Part shown: piece after piece, positions 1 to 6,570 of the stretch
Position numbering within the stretch: position 1 is the first letter of the stretch
How the letters are laid out: each line of letters opens with the position of its first letter
From: Oscillospiraceae bacterium
GTDB taxonomy: Bacteria > Bacillota > Clostridia > Oscillospirales > Acutalibacteraceae
Length of the DNA stretch: 7,942 bases
NCBI GenBank assembly: GCA_003517915.1
Contig: DOZQ01000253.1
Location: 233-8,174, forward strand
Reading direction: 5' to 3'
Translations under genes and position numbers: made by a program
The notes under the pieces: generated by a model
Seen by the model: only the letters and a program-made list of their open reading frames with translations
Told to the model about the DNA's origin: nothing
The model's database searches: none

Positions 1-1065
1 CAGCTTGCCCTTGGTCTGCCCCTCAAACTGCGCGTCCTTGAGCTTTACGCTTATAACCGCGATAAGCCCCTCCTGAATATCCTCGCCCTTTAGGTTGGAG
101 TCGGCGTCCTTTAGCATTTTAAAGCGCCGGGCGTAATTGTTGATAACCCGGGTAAGCGCGGTTTTAAACGACTGCTCGTGTGTGCCTCCGTCCACCGTGT
201 GGATGTTGTTGGCAAAGCTGTATAGCCTGGTATCAAAGCCGTTGTTGTATTGCAGCGCGATCTCCGCCGTGCTGTCCCCGTCCTCCGACGCGATGTGTAT
301 AACCTCGGGATGAAGCGCCTCCCGCTTGGTTTTTGAAAGCAGGAATTCGCAGTAAGAGCGTATACCACCCTCATAATGCAAAATATCCTCGCGCTGTTCC
401 CCGTCCGGTCGCCTGTCCCTGAGCCTTATGTGCACCCCGGCGTTTAAAAAGGCCTGCTCCCTGAGCCGGTTCAGGAGTATATCGTAATCGTAAACAGTGG
501 TGTCGGTGAATATTTCGGGGTCGGGCTTAAAGATTATAGTGCTGCCGGTCTCATCCGTCGCCCCGCCGCGTTTTAAATCCCCGTCGGGGTCTCCGCGCTT
601 AAAGCTCTGGGTATAGGCATAGCTGCCGTCCCGCACCTCGACTGTCAGCCACTCGGAAAGGGCGTTTACGACCGACGCGCCAACGCCGTGCAGTCCGCCC
701 GAGACCTTATAGCCGCTGCCGCCGAATTTTCCGCCCGCGTGAAGCACGGTGAATACGACCGTTACGGCGGGCAGTCCGGTTTGCGCCTGAATCCCCACAG
801 GGATGCCCCTGCCGTTGTCATAGACGCGTATCACGTCGTCCTCAAGTATGTCCACCTCGATATCGGTGCAGTAGCCCGCAAGCGCCTCGTCTATTGAATT
901 GTCGACTATCTCATACACCAGATGATGCAGGCCGCGCTCACCCGTCGAGCCTATATACATACCCGGGCGCTTGCGCACCGCCTCTAAGCCCTCGAGCACC
1001 TGAATCTGCGAGGAGTCGTAATTCTGTCCGGGAGCTTTCGCTATATCCCGCTTTTGTTCGTCCAC
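1..1065 (-). CDS. gyrB: DNA gyrase subunit B (5' part; 3' end beyond window)
   Basis: GyrB is the ATPase subunit of DNA gyrase, which introduces negative supercoils together with GyrA. The frame is open from a GTG at 1065 to the window edge, giving residues 1-355 of a protein usually about 640 long; the rest lies off the left edge. Visible GHKL ATPase motifs are [13 protein letters not shown] (about residues 52-64, with the catalytic Glu and the Mg-binding Asn), DNGRGIPVG (83-91), and the ATP lid GGLHGVGAS (123-131). The transducer domain follows, and the last residues in the window include FEGQTKGKL, the conserved segment before the Toprim domain. GTG is chosen because GGAGG lies 8 bases upstream and the protein aligns from there with the family's normal short N-terminus. 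The start lies 25 bases inside remB, suggesting translational coupling. gyrA would be expected just outside the window. Confidence 0.97.
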   Translation of the reverse strand, partial: MDEQKRDIAKAPGQNYDSSQIQVLEGLEAVRKRPGMYIGSTGERGLHHLVYEIVDNSIDEALAGYCTDIEVDILEDDVIRVYDNGRGIPVGIQAQTGLPAVTVVFTVLHAGGKFGGSGYKVSGGLHGVGASVVNALSEWLTVEVRDGSYAYTQSFKRGDPDGDLKRGGATDETGSTIIFKPDPEIFTDTTVYDYDILLNRLREQAFLNAGVHIRLRDRRPDGEQREDILHYEGGIRSYCEFLLSKTKREALHPEVIHIASEDGDSTAEIALQYNNGFDTRLYSFANNIHTVDGGTHEQSFKTALTRVINNYARRFKMLKDADSNLKGEDIQEGLIAVISVKLKDAQFEGQTKGKL

Positions 1066-1355
1066 TGTTTTTTCCTCCAGCCTGTTTTGATTCGGTCAAT
1101 GTAGCCCGCCCTTTTGAGCAGCGTGAGCGCGGATATTTGTGAGATATACACCCTGCGACCGCTCGCGCGTGTTTTGTCGCTGCAAACTATAAAGGATTTT
1201 GGCATTTCAAGCGTCACATTGATCACGTCGGAATTCTTTTCCGCCATTTTTAAATACTCTCTGGTATTTTTTGAAATCGTCGCCGTTTCAAGGTCGAAGA
1301 TGCCGACCACGTCGTCAAGGGCGACAATGGTTTTTTCACCTAAATGCAGGTACAT
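1041..1355 (-). CDS. remB: Extracellular matrix regulator RemB (YaaB, DUF370 family)
   Basis: A 104-residue protein beginning [23 protein letters not shown], followed by [18 protein letters not shown] and [13 protein letters not shown], which is the characteristic pattern of the YaaB/RemB family. In Bacillus, RemB works with RemA in activating biofilm matrix genes; RemA-type proteins are DNA-binding rings. The exact role in this organism is inference. The position between recF and gyrB is the usual one in Firmicutes. The ATG at 1355 has a GAGGA about 8 bases upstream. The C-terminal tail overlaps the gyrB start by 25 bases, so the gyrB ribosome-binding site lies within remB. Family members are about 80-100 residues; the basic tail here (residues about 90-104) is a slight extension. 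Confidence 0.93.
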   Translation of the reverse strand: MYLHLGEKTIVALDDVVGIFDLETATISKNTREYLKMAEKNSDVINVTLEMPKSFIVCSDKTRASGRRVYISQISALTLLKRAGYIDRIKTGWRKKQWTNKSGI

Positions 1356-1383
1356 GATTTATTCCTCGATTATATATGGTTTA

Positions 1384-1426
1384 TTTCCGGGGAAATATTG
1401 CCCTAAAAAGGGCAACCCGCCGGAAA
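1384..1426 (-). repeat. Nested inverted repeat between the unknown gene and remB
   Basis: The 79-base gap between the unknown gene and remB contains an outer pair TTTCCGG (1384-1390) / CCGGAAA (1420-1426) enclosing an inner pair TTGCCC (1398-1403) / GGGCAA (1410-1415) with a six-base loop. On the transcribed (minus) strand no U-run follows, so an ordinary intrinsic terminator is not supported. It could stabilise or process the mRNA between the inserted gene and remB, or be the scar of an insertion boundary. Function unknown. Confidence 0.45.
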
Positions 1427-1434
1427 ATTATTTT

Positions 1435-2235
1435 CTAAACCTTTCGTTTCTGGCCGATTTCATACCAACATTCCTTCGTAAGTTCTTTTTTTAATCCTTC
1501 CGATATAGGAATTTTAAACTTTTCGTAGATTTCCGGCTCTTCTTCAAAAACCTTGTACCGTGATAAATACCCTTCTTCGTCGTGCTCAAAAACATATTTG
1601 GAATGCCTTAGCATCGGTTCCGCTTTGGAATAATGCAGACTATAGAGATCAAATGTTTTCAGCCCTTCGCAGGAATATTCATAGTCTTCTTTTCTATATT
1701 CCCATATGCCCTGACCAAAATTAAAAAAACAAATGCACCAAGAGCAAATGCGCCCGTTTTCATAATGGCTTTCCGAAGCCTCTTTGATTCCATATCCTTT
1801 TTCAGAAAAGGAGTTTATTTCCGCGCTTATACCGGTTTCCACACCATCTTTATTAAAGATGAGCTCTGCCCCAATAGACTCAATATTTTCGTAATTTTGC
1901 CGTGTGAGTGTTAATTTTTCGTTCGCGTCAAAGCCATATTCAAAGTCGGATTTATTCGTGGTTTTACGTTTTAACAGCTTCCCCCGGTTAAGTCCGCCGG
2001 TTACAAGATCCAAAACTGGGCTGGGGCAGTAATATCCCCTGTGAAGACCCGCGCCGCCCCTGCTATTTTCCCAGTAAATAACGTCGTCGGACCGCTTTTC
2101 ATAAAGCTCCATAAAATTTTCAGCATAGCTTTTTCCTATTTCATACAGCCGCTCACTGTCGGCCATAAAAGGCGCGCAGCGGTCGTTATTTTCTTCCGAG
2201 CGGTGATATTCTAACATAGATTTATACTCCGTCAA
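1435..2235 (-). CDS. Unrecognised 266-residue protein inserted between recF and remB
   Basis: I do not recognise this protein. It has no signal peptide, no membrane segment and no nucleotide-binding loop; it is rich in Tyr, Glu and Lys and looks soluble. A small Cys cluster is visible (C164, C167, C169, in ICSWCIC). Three segments loosely resemble YD/RHS-style strand repeats: FEYGFDANEKLTL (98-110), YEYSCEGLKTFDLY (185-198) and FEHDEEGYLSRYKVF (216-230); this likeness is weak. The start is TTG at 2235, overlapping the recF stop as TTGA, with GGGGAG nine bases upstream; an in-frame ATG at 2217 is the alternative. The gene is outside the usual recF-remB-gyrB order. Hand counts of four 60-base lines between 1441 and 1860 give 32-38% GC against 52-65% in two recF lines, while the line at 2041 is about 57%. 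Acquisition by transfer is possible but unproven. Confidence 0.85.
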   Translation of the reverse strand: MTEYKSMLEYHRSEENNDRCAPFMADSERLYEIGKSYAENFMELYEKRSDDVIYWENSRGGAGLHRGYYCPSPVLDLVTGGLNRGKLLKRKTTNKSDFEYGFDANEKLTLTRQNYENIESIGAELIFNKDGVETGISAEINSFSEKGYGIKEASESHYENGRICSWCICFFNFGQGIWEYRKEDYEYSCEGLKTFDLYSLHYSKAEPMLRHSKYVFEHDEEGYLSRYKVFEEEPEIYEKFKIPISEGLKKELTKECWYEIGQKRKV

Positions 2236-3311
2236 CTGATGATTCTCCCCTGATCCATTTTAAACGCTTTGCCGCCCATAAGCCGCTTTACCGTCTCGGG
2301 TTCACAGCAGGTTATGAATATCTGCCAGCCCTCAATGTGATTGAGAATATATTCCTGCCTTCCGGCGTCCAGCTCGCTCATCACGTCGTCCAGCAGCGCC
2401 GCGGGCTTTTCTCCCGAAAAACGGCCCAGAATCACAGCTTCGGCAATTTTAAGCGCGAGCACCGCCGAACGGGCCTGGCCTTGTGAGCCGAACTGTCTCG
2501 CCGACAGAGAGTCGACCGATAAAACCAAATCGTCGCGGTGCGGTCCTACAGAAGTCCACCCGGTACGGATATCATGCTCTCTGGATTCCGCCAGCGCGCT
2601 TATAATAAATTCCACCGCGCCGCCATCCGGAATTTCAAACGAATAGGCGGCCGATAAATTTTCCCTGCCTCGCGAAAGCCCGCCGTATACCGCCGGGGCG
2701 GTTTCGTTTAAAGCGGCTATGTACCTCAGCCGATAGTTTATTATCTTAGCCGCCGTTTCGGCCATGCGCCGCTCGAACAGCTCGAACATGTCAAATAATT
2801 CGGTGTGCCCCGGCGCATCGCGGAGCAGGGCGTTACGCTGATCCAGCGCGCGCTTGTATTCAAGCAGGAGTCCCGCGTATTTCGGCCTCAGCTGAGCCAG
2901 CGCCGTATCTAAAAATCTGCGGCGTTCGGCGGGACCGCCGCGCACCAGCATAAGATGCGCCGGTGAAAAAACCACCGCCGGGAAGCTTTCGGCCATCTCC
3001 GCCGGGGATTTTACCGCCACCCCGTTTTTACAAAGCTCCCTTTTGCTTTTAATTTTAAGCTCCGCCGACTGTCTGCGTCCCTGCGAAAAAAAAGCTATTT
3101 CCGCCGACGCGCGTTCTTTTCCGAAGCTCACAAGCTCGGAGTCTTTAGCGCCCCTGAAGCTGCGCATGCCGGTGAACATCCAAACCGCCTCAAGCAGGTT
3201 GGTTTTGCCCTGAGCGTTTTCCCCATAGATAATATTGACGCCTTCGCCCGGTTCAAAGCCGCATTTTTCGATATTGCGGAAATTTTCAAGCTCAATTTTA
3301 CAAACTGTCAT
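2232..3311 (-). CDS. recF: DNA replication and repair protein RecF
   Basis: RecF is an SMC-like ATPase that helps RecO and RecR load RecA at single-strand gaps and supports restart of stalled forks. From the ATG at 3311 it is 359 residues, a normal length. Motifs visible: Walker A GENAQGKT (about 30-37), FRNIEKCGFEP near the start as in the family, the ABC-type signature SQGQARS (about 276-282), and Walker B with D-loop ALLDDVMSELD (about 305-315). ATG is preferred over the TTG three bases upstream because AGGG lies about nine bases before the ATG. The first 14 bases overlap the end of yaaA, and its stop overlaps the TTG of the next gene, so yaaA, recF and the unknown gene are probably translationally coupled in one operon. 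Confidence 0.97.
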   Translation of the reverse strand: MTVCKIELENFRNIEKCGFEPGEGVNIIYGENAQGKTNLLEAVWMFTGMRSFRGAKDSELVSFGKERASAEIAFFSQGRRQSAELKIKSKRELCKNGVAVKSPAEMAESFPAVVFSPAHLMLVRGGPAERRRFLDTALAQLRPKYAGLLLEYKRALDQRNALLRDAPGHTELFDMFELFERRMAETAAKIINYRLRYIAALNETAPAVYGGLSRGRENLSAAYSFEIPDGGAVEFIISALAESREHDIRTGWTSVGPHRDDLVLSVDSLSARQFGSQGQARSAVLALKIAEAVILGRFSGEKPAALLDDVMSELDAGRQEYILNHIEGWQIFITCCEPETVKRLMGGKAFKMDQGRIIS

Positions 3312-3519
3312 CAAATATTACCCTATAAGCTTCATTTTCTGTCGAAACAGTATCCTCAGGCCGGAGCTTGCGTCCCCTCTGAGTACAAATCTCACCGTTT
3401 ACGGCTATTTCACCCTGCGCTATTATAATCTTGGCCTGCCCGCCGGTACCGACGGCACCGCAGAGCTTCAAAAAAGCGTCCAGCCTTATATATTCGGTTG
3501 TAATTTTGACCTCACGCAT
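3298..3519 (-). CDS. yaaA: S4 domain protein YaaA (RNA-binding)
   Basis: A 73-residue protein that is almost entirely one S4 RNA-binding fold: IRLDAFLKLCGAVGTGGQAK, then GEIAVNGEICTQRGRKLRPED. This matches the small YaaA family located between dnaN and recF in Firmicutes (the same symbol is used for an unrelated E. coli protein). S4 domains bind structured RNA, often rRNA; the cellular target of this family is not settled. The ATG at 3519 is preceded by AAAGGT with eight bases of spacing. The 3' end overlaps recF by 14 bases, consistent with an operon. An 89-base gap separates it from dnaN. Confidence 0.93.
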   Translation of the reverse strand: MREVKITTEYIRLDAFLKLCGAVGTGGQAKIIIAQGEIAVNGEICTQRGRKLRPEDTVSTENEAYRVIFDDSL

Positions 3520-3563
3520 GTTATTTGACCTTTCAACAAAAGATGAAGATTATGTGGAATAAA

Positions 3564-3595
3564 CAGGCGTTGCAGGAACAATCATTGGCCGCCTG
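3564..3595 (-). repeat. Weak inverted repeat in the dnaN-yaaA gap
   Basis: CAGGCG (3564-3569) and CGCCTG (3590-3595) could form a 6-bp stem with a 20-base loop in the transcript between dnaN and yaaA. On the minus strand TTTATT follows, so it may be a weak terminator or attenuator that lowers yaaA-recF expression relative to dnaN. The stem is short and chance is possible. Confidence 0.25.
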
Positions 3596-3608
3596 CCTGG
3601 TTCTGGAT

Positions 3609-4715
3609 TTATGTTCCCGCCTTTAATCTCACCGGCAGCACTAAAAACAAAAAGGAATCCCCATCGCAGGGTACAAGCTTCATAGGCGAAAGCGCCCCGT
3701 TTATCTGCAAAAGCAGCTCGTCGCACTCACAGTTTTTAAGCGCGTCAAGAAAATAACGGTTGTTAAAGCCTATCTCCAACAGCTCACCCTCAATTTCAGC
3801 GGCAAGCTCGTCGTTTGCCTTGCCCGCGGCAGTCACGCAGGATACAAGCACTTTATTTTCTTGAAGCACACAGCGCACCGGGCTTTTCATCCTGTCGTTT
3901 ATCAGCAGAGATATACGCTCTATACATTCGGCTGTCTGCCGGACGTTCAGCCTTATCTGAGTCTTATATCCTTCGGGAACCGAACGCCTATAATCGAGAA
4001 AATCCCCGTCCAAAAGCCTCGAAATTACGGTATAGCCCGACAGCTCAAACAGAATATGCCTGGTTCCCAAGTCTATTTTTATGTTTTCGGTATTATCTGA
4101 AATAAGCCGGCTTATTTCGGTAAGCGCCTTGCCCGGCACTATGAACCGCATTTCGGGAGCGTCCGCAAGCGCCTCATCCCTGAGCGCAAGCCGGAATCCA
4201 TCCACCGCCACAAGCCTGATCTTGCCGTCTCCCAGCTCGAACAGTACGCCGGTATGCACCGGCTTTATATCGTTTTGCGCCACCGCGAATATTGTCTGCC
4301 GTATCATACCTTTCAGCACCACGGCGTCTATTCCAAGAGCTTTAGTTTCACCCATACCCGGCAGCTCGGGATATTCCGACGGGTCAAATCCCAAAATATT
4401 AAACTCGGCCGGCCCCGAGGTTATCACGGTCATCTTTTTTTCGTCCGCCGCTAAATTCAGCGTATCCTCCGGAAGACTGCGGATTATCTCGGAAAACAGC
4501 TTGGCGTTTAAAACGATTTCGCCCTCTTCGGCTATCCGCGCTTCTATATCGGTAAAAATACCGGTTTCAAGATCATAGCCGGTGAGCGAAAGCCTGCCGC
4601 CCTGTGCCCGAAGCAATATTCCCTCAAGCGCCGCTATAGACGACTTTGAAGAAACCGCCCTGATTACGTTGGCAGTCGCCTCCCATAATTTTTCCCTGTT
4701 GCAGCTCAGCCGCAT
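3609..4715 (-). CDS. dnaN: DNA polymerase III beta subunit (sliding clamp)
   Basis: DnaN forms the ring-shaped dimer that tethers DNA polymerase III to DNA and recruits many replication and repair partners. The 368-residue length equals the family norm. It begins MRLSCNREKL and ends with LVLPVRL plus a short tail, where the beta clamp family usually ends in a PMRL-type sequence lining the partner-binding pocket. Other recognisable segments are VSSKSSIAALEGILL (domain 1), SEYPELP, VDGFRLAL (domain 2) and SPMKLVPCDGDSFLFLVLP. The ATG at 4715 has GAGGAG with eight bases of spacing. It is the first gene to the left of the putative origin; the gap from dnaA (328 bases) is long enough for its own promoter, but I could not find a convincing one. 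Confidence 0.98.
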   Translation of the reverse strand: MRLSCNREKLWEATANVIRAVSSKSSIAALEGILLRAQGGRLSLTGYDLETGIFTDIEARIAEEGEIVLNAKLFSEIIRSLPEDTLNLAADEKKMTVITSGPAEFNILGFDPSEYPELPGMGETKALGIDAVVLKGMIRQTIFAVAQNDIKPVHTGVLFELGDGKIRLVAVDGFRLALRDEALADAPEMRFIVPGKALTEISRLISDNTENIKIDLGTRHILFELSGYTVISRLLDGDFLDYRRSVPEGYKTQIRLNVRQTAECIERISLLINDRMKSPVRCVLQENKVLVSCVTAAGKANDELAAEIEGELLEIGFNNRYFLDALKNCECDELLLQINGALSPMKLVPCDGDSFLFLVLPVRLKAGT

Positions 4716-4740
4716 AAAATCATCTCCTCATACGGCAATT

Positions 4741-4812
4741 CGATTTTTTTATGGACTTTTATAAAACTGTAAACCGAATCGCTCTAAAACAACAATAACT
4801 ATAAATAAATAT
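4741..4812. other. AT-rich stretch, candidate DNA unwinding element
   Basis: This AT-dominated stretch includes ATTTTTTTAT, ACTTTTATAAAA and ATAACTATAAATAAATAT and lies directly next to the TAG trinucleotide run on the dnaN side. In the Bacillus-type origin, duplex opening starts here. The call rests on composition and position only. Confidence 0.6.
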
Positions 4813-4827
4813 CAGTAGTAGTAGTAG
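4813..4827 (+). promoter_or_regulatory. DnaA-trio element (CAG followed by four TAG repeats)
   Basis: CAG then TAG at 4816, 4819, 4822 and 4825, immediately followed by the GC cluster and the tandem DnaA boxes. Read 3' to 5' from the boxes this is GAT-GAT-GAT-GAT-GAC, the repeating trinucleotide to which a DnaA filament binds on single-stranded DNA in the element described for Bacillus subtilis and other bacteria. The repeat is unusually regular, and the spacing to the first box is only a few bases. Confidence 0.8.
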
Positions 4828-4831
4828 GGGC

Positions 4832-4849
4832 GGTTGAAAATGCGGAAAA
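4832..4849 (-). promoter_or_regulatory. Tandem pair of DnaA-box-like 9-mers next to the trio
   Basis: On the minus strand, TTTTCCGCA (4841-4849) is directly followed by TTTTCAACC (4832-4840). Against TTATCCACA they match 7 and 6 of 9 positions. Two boxes in the same orientation abutting the GC cluster and the trio mirror the anchoring box pair of the Bacillus subtilis origin. Individually the matches are weak; the arrangement is what supports the call. Confidence 0.65.
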
Positions 4850-4893
4850 CCCCGGCATCGCTCCGTCCGGGCGGATTTGACCCACTTTGCCTA

Positions 4894-4902
4894 TGTTGAA
4901 AG
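4894..4902 (-). promoter_or_regulatory. DnaA-box-like site
   Basis: Minus-strand CTTTCAACA matches TTATCCACA at 6 of 9 positions and shares the TTTCAAC core with two other sites in this gap. Weak on its own. Confidence 0.35.
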
Positions 4903-4955
4903 TGTGTTTGCGTCTTGTCGGAAAAAAACCGCCCGATTCTTCCTTTTAACATTTA

Positions 4956-4964
4956 TGTGGAGAA
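4956..4964 (-). promoter_or_regulatory. DnaA box, best match in the gap
   Basis: Minus-strand TTCTCCACA differs from the consensus TTATCCACA at one position only. It lies in the same orientation as the other boxes, roughly 110 bases from the tandem pair. Confidence 0.65.
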
Positions 4965-4988
4965 AGGTATGTTAAGTGTTTAAAATCC

Positions 4989-4997
4989 GGTTGAAAA
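4989..4997 (-). promoter_or_regulatory. DnaA-box-like site, exact copy of the trio-proximal box
   Basis: Minus-strand TTTTCAACC is identical to the site at 4832-4840; the shared string extends to ten bases (CGGTTGAAAA on the plus strand). The sequence also forms a small hairpin CGGTT-GAA-AACCG (4988-5000) that would be near the 3' end of the dnaA transcript. It matches the general consensus at 6 of 9 positions, so the repetition is the main support. Confidence 0.45.
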
Positions 4998-5043
4998 CCG
5001 TTATGATTATGTCAACTTGAGCAACCGCTGTTTATCTTGAGGG

Positions 5044-6348
5044 TTATTCCCTTATATTCTTTATAATATCAGCGATTACAGCCTTTTCATGGCTGTTTTG
5101 CTCCATCTTTTTTTCTATTTGCTGAATGGCGTAGACTATTGTGGAATGGTCACGTCCTGAAAAGTTATCGCCTATGGCCGAGACCGAAAGCCCGGTTATT
5201 TCCCTTACAATATAAATGGCGACCTGTCTCGCGTAGGATATTGGCGCGTCCCTTTTTTTCGATAGGATATCATCTACCCCTACCGCGTAGGTGCGCGCTA
5301 CCTCCTGAATAATTTTATCTATGGTGACCGGCTCGGGCCTTGAGTCGTTGCGTATGTCGCGTATAGCGGCCTGAGCTACCTGAATTGTCGCTTGCTCACC
5401 CTCGAGCATTATAAAGGCCTGAAGCTTTTTTACCACGCCTTCGAGCTGCCTTATATTCGTTTTAAGCTGCTCGGCTATAAAAAAAACGACGTCCTCAGAA
5501 AGCTCTATGCTCAGCGACTGGGCCTTTCTTTGTATAATGCCGACCCGGGTTTCAAAGTCGGGCGGCTGTATATCGGCAATAAGTCCGGATTCAAAGCGGG
5601 AGCGGATGCGCTCGTCAAGAGTTTGAATATCCTTAGGAGGCCGGTCGGAGGTGAGGACTATCTGCTTGCCGCTTTGGTAAAGGGTGTTGAAGGTGTTGAA
5701 AAACTCCTCTTGGGTGGATTCCTTGCCGGCGATGAACTGAATATCATCCACAAGCAGTACGTCGACAGTGCGGTATTTTTCGTGAAAGGTGTTGTTGGTT
5801 CCTCTTTTAAGCGCGTCTATGAGTTCTATGGTGAAATCCTCAGCGCGCACATAAAGAATCGCTTTAAGCGGAAATTTCTTTTTCATCCGGTTCATTATGG
5901 CGTGCAGGAGATGAGTTTTACCAAGTCCCGAATTTCCGTAAATAAACAGGGGATTATAAACCACGGACGGCTTTTCTGATACCGCTACTGACGCCGCGTG
6001 GGCGAAACGGTTTGAGGAGCCGACAATGAAGGTGTCAAAGGTGTAGTCATAGTCGCTCATATTGGCCGAGAAGCTGATTCGCCTTACCGGCAAGGTCTTG
6101 TCGTCATCGGTTACTACGGTGAGCTTGACTTTAAAGCCCAAAACGCTTTCAAACGCGTCCACAAGCAGCGTAGCGTAATTTTCAAGGATAACGGTGCGCT
6201 GAAACGAGGTTCTTACATGCAAAATCGCGTCGCCGTCGGTGAGATCCACAGGTGAGAGGCTGTCGATCCACACTTTATAGGCGACCTCGGAAATTTCTTT
6301 TTTACAAAATGAGCATACGCTTTCCCAGACTTCATTTAATGACTCCAT
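5044..6348 (-). CDS. dnaA: Chromosomal replication initiator protein DnaA
   Basis: DnaA is the AAA+ initiator that binds DnaA boxes, forms an ATP-dependent filament, melts the origin and helps load the helicase. The 434-residue protein has domain I at about 1-82, a very short linker (domain II, about 83-98), and the AAA+ core with Walker A GNSGLGKT (138-145), Walker B LLVDD (198-202), sensor 1 VLTSDRPP (231-238), an RIRSRF arginine-finger region (247-252) and sensor 2 NIRQLEG (298-304). The C-terminal box-binding helix-turn-helix carries NFSGRDHSTIVYAI (395-408); the family usually has GGRDHTTV here, so S397 replaces the first Gly. The ATG at 6348 follows AGGGAAGGAA. The gene points away from rpmH and is followed by the putative origin. 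Confidence 0.99.
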   Translation of the reverse strand: MESLNEVWESVCSFCKKEISEVAYKVWIDSLSPVDLTDGDAILHVRTSFQRTVILENYATLLVDAFESVLGFKVKLTVVTDDDKTLPVRRISFSANMSDYDYTFDTFIVGSSNRFAHAASVAVSEKPSVVYNPLFIYGNSGLGKTHLLHAIMNRMKKKFPLKAILYVRAEDFTIELIDALKRGTNNTFHEKYRTVDVLLVDDIQFIAGKESTQEEFFNTFNTLYQSGKQIVLTSDRPPKDIQTLDERIRSRFESGLIADIQPPDFETRVGIIQRKAQSLSIELSEDVVFFIAEQLKTNIRQLEGVVKKLQAFIMLEGEQATIQVAQAAIRDIRNDSRPEPVTIDKIIQEVARTYAVGVDDILSKKRDAPISYARQVAIYIVREITGLSVSAIGDNFSGRDHSTIVYAIQQIEKKMEQNSHEKAVIADIIKNIRE

Positions 6349-6390
6349 TTTTCCTTCCCTTACCCTTCAGCATAATAACTATGTGCGATT

Positions 6391-6419
6391 ATTATATCAT
6401 GATTTTAGCGGCTGAGCAA
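6391..6419 (-). promoter_or_regulatory. Promoter for dnaA (extended -10)
   Basis: On the minus strand: -35 TTGCTC (6419-6414, 4 of 6 match), a 17-base spacer, and a perfect -10 TATAAT (6396-6391) preceded by TGA, forming an extended -10. Transcription would start near 6384, leaving a leader of about 36 bases before the ATG. An AT-rich palindrome lies eight bases upstream of the -35. No clear DnaA box was found next to this promoter. Confidence 0.75.
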
Positions 6420-6426
6420 CTTTAAT

Positions 6427-6464
6427 AATTATTATTCCGCTATTTAAATACCAGAATAATAATT
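6427..6464. repeat. 38-bp AT-rich palindrome upstream of the dnaA promoter
   Basis: The arms AATTATTATTC (6427-6437) and GAATAATAATT (6454-6464) are perfect inverted copies, and the centre is itself a perfect palindrome, TATTTAAATA (6441-6450), sharing the same dyad axis. In all, 17 of 19 base pairs are symmetric; only 6438/6453 and 6440/6451 mismatch. It sits just upstream of the dnaA -35, so it could be a regulator operator or an UP-like element. No protein is known for it here. Confidence 0.8.
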
Positions 6465-6470
6465 CTAATT

Positions 6471-6498
6471 GGCCGTGGGAGTGAGCTCCCACATGGCC
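6471..6498. repeat. GC-rich palindrome in the dnaA-rpmH divergent region
   Basis: GTGGGAG (6475-6481) and CTCCCAC (6486-6492) form a perfect 7-bp stem with a TGAG loop; flanking GGCC (6471-6474) and GGCC (6495-6498) add four pairs after a two-base AT bulge. It lies six bases from the AT-rich palindrome and upstream of both divergent promoters. There is no T-run on either side, so it is not an ordinary intrinsic terminator, and no gene transcribes into it from this window. Confidence 0.75.
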
Positions 6499-6570
6499 GA
6501 ATATTATAGTAAAACCACGTTTTTATTAATTGCCGGCGTAATATTTATTGACTATTAGCTGTTAATTGTA

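Larger units (their letters stand above)
4716..5043. other. oriC: Putative chromosomal origin oriC (dnaA-dnaN intergenic region)
   Basis: The 328 bases between dnaA and dnaN have no gene. They contain, going from dnaA toward dnaN: scattered DnaA-box-like 9-mers, a tandem box pair, a short GC cluster (GGGCGG at 4828-4833, overlapping the first box), a TAG-repeat run, and an AT-rich stretch (about 4741-4812). This order is that of the basal unwinding module described in Bacillus subtilis, where DnaA on the double-stranded boxes extends onto a single strand through the DnaA-trio. Genes on both sides point away from this region, as expected at an origin. A small hairpin, CCCGG/CCGGG (4851-4855/4867-4871), also lies here. 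Origin activity itself is inference. Confidence 0.88.

Noticed and set aside
1369..1374. Minus-strand TATAAT just before remB
   Set aside because: It abuts the remB ribosome-binding site, so a start point would fall on or after it, and no -35 is present.
5010..5015. Perfect minus-strand TTGACA in the origin as a dnaN promoter
   Set aside because: At 17 bases downstream the sequence is AACCGG, so no -10 exists; no acceptable promoter pair was found here.
5392..5979. 195-codon plus-strand open frame inside dnaA
   Set aside because: It lies wholly antisense to the AAA+ core of dnaA, which has all its motifs; a shadow frame.
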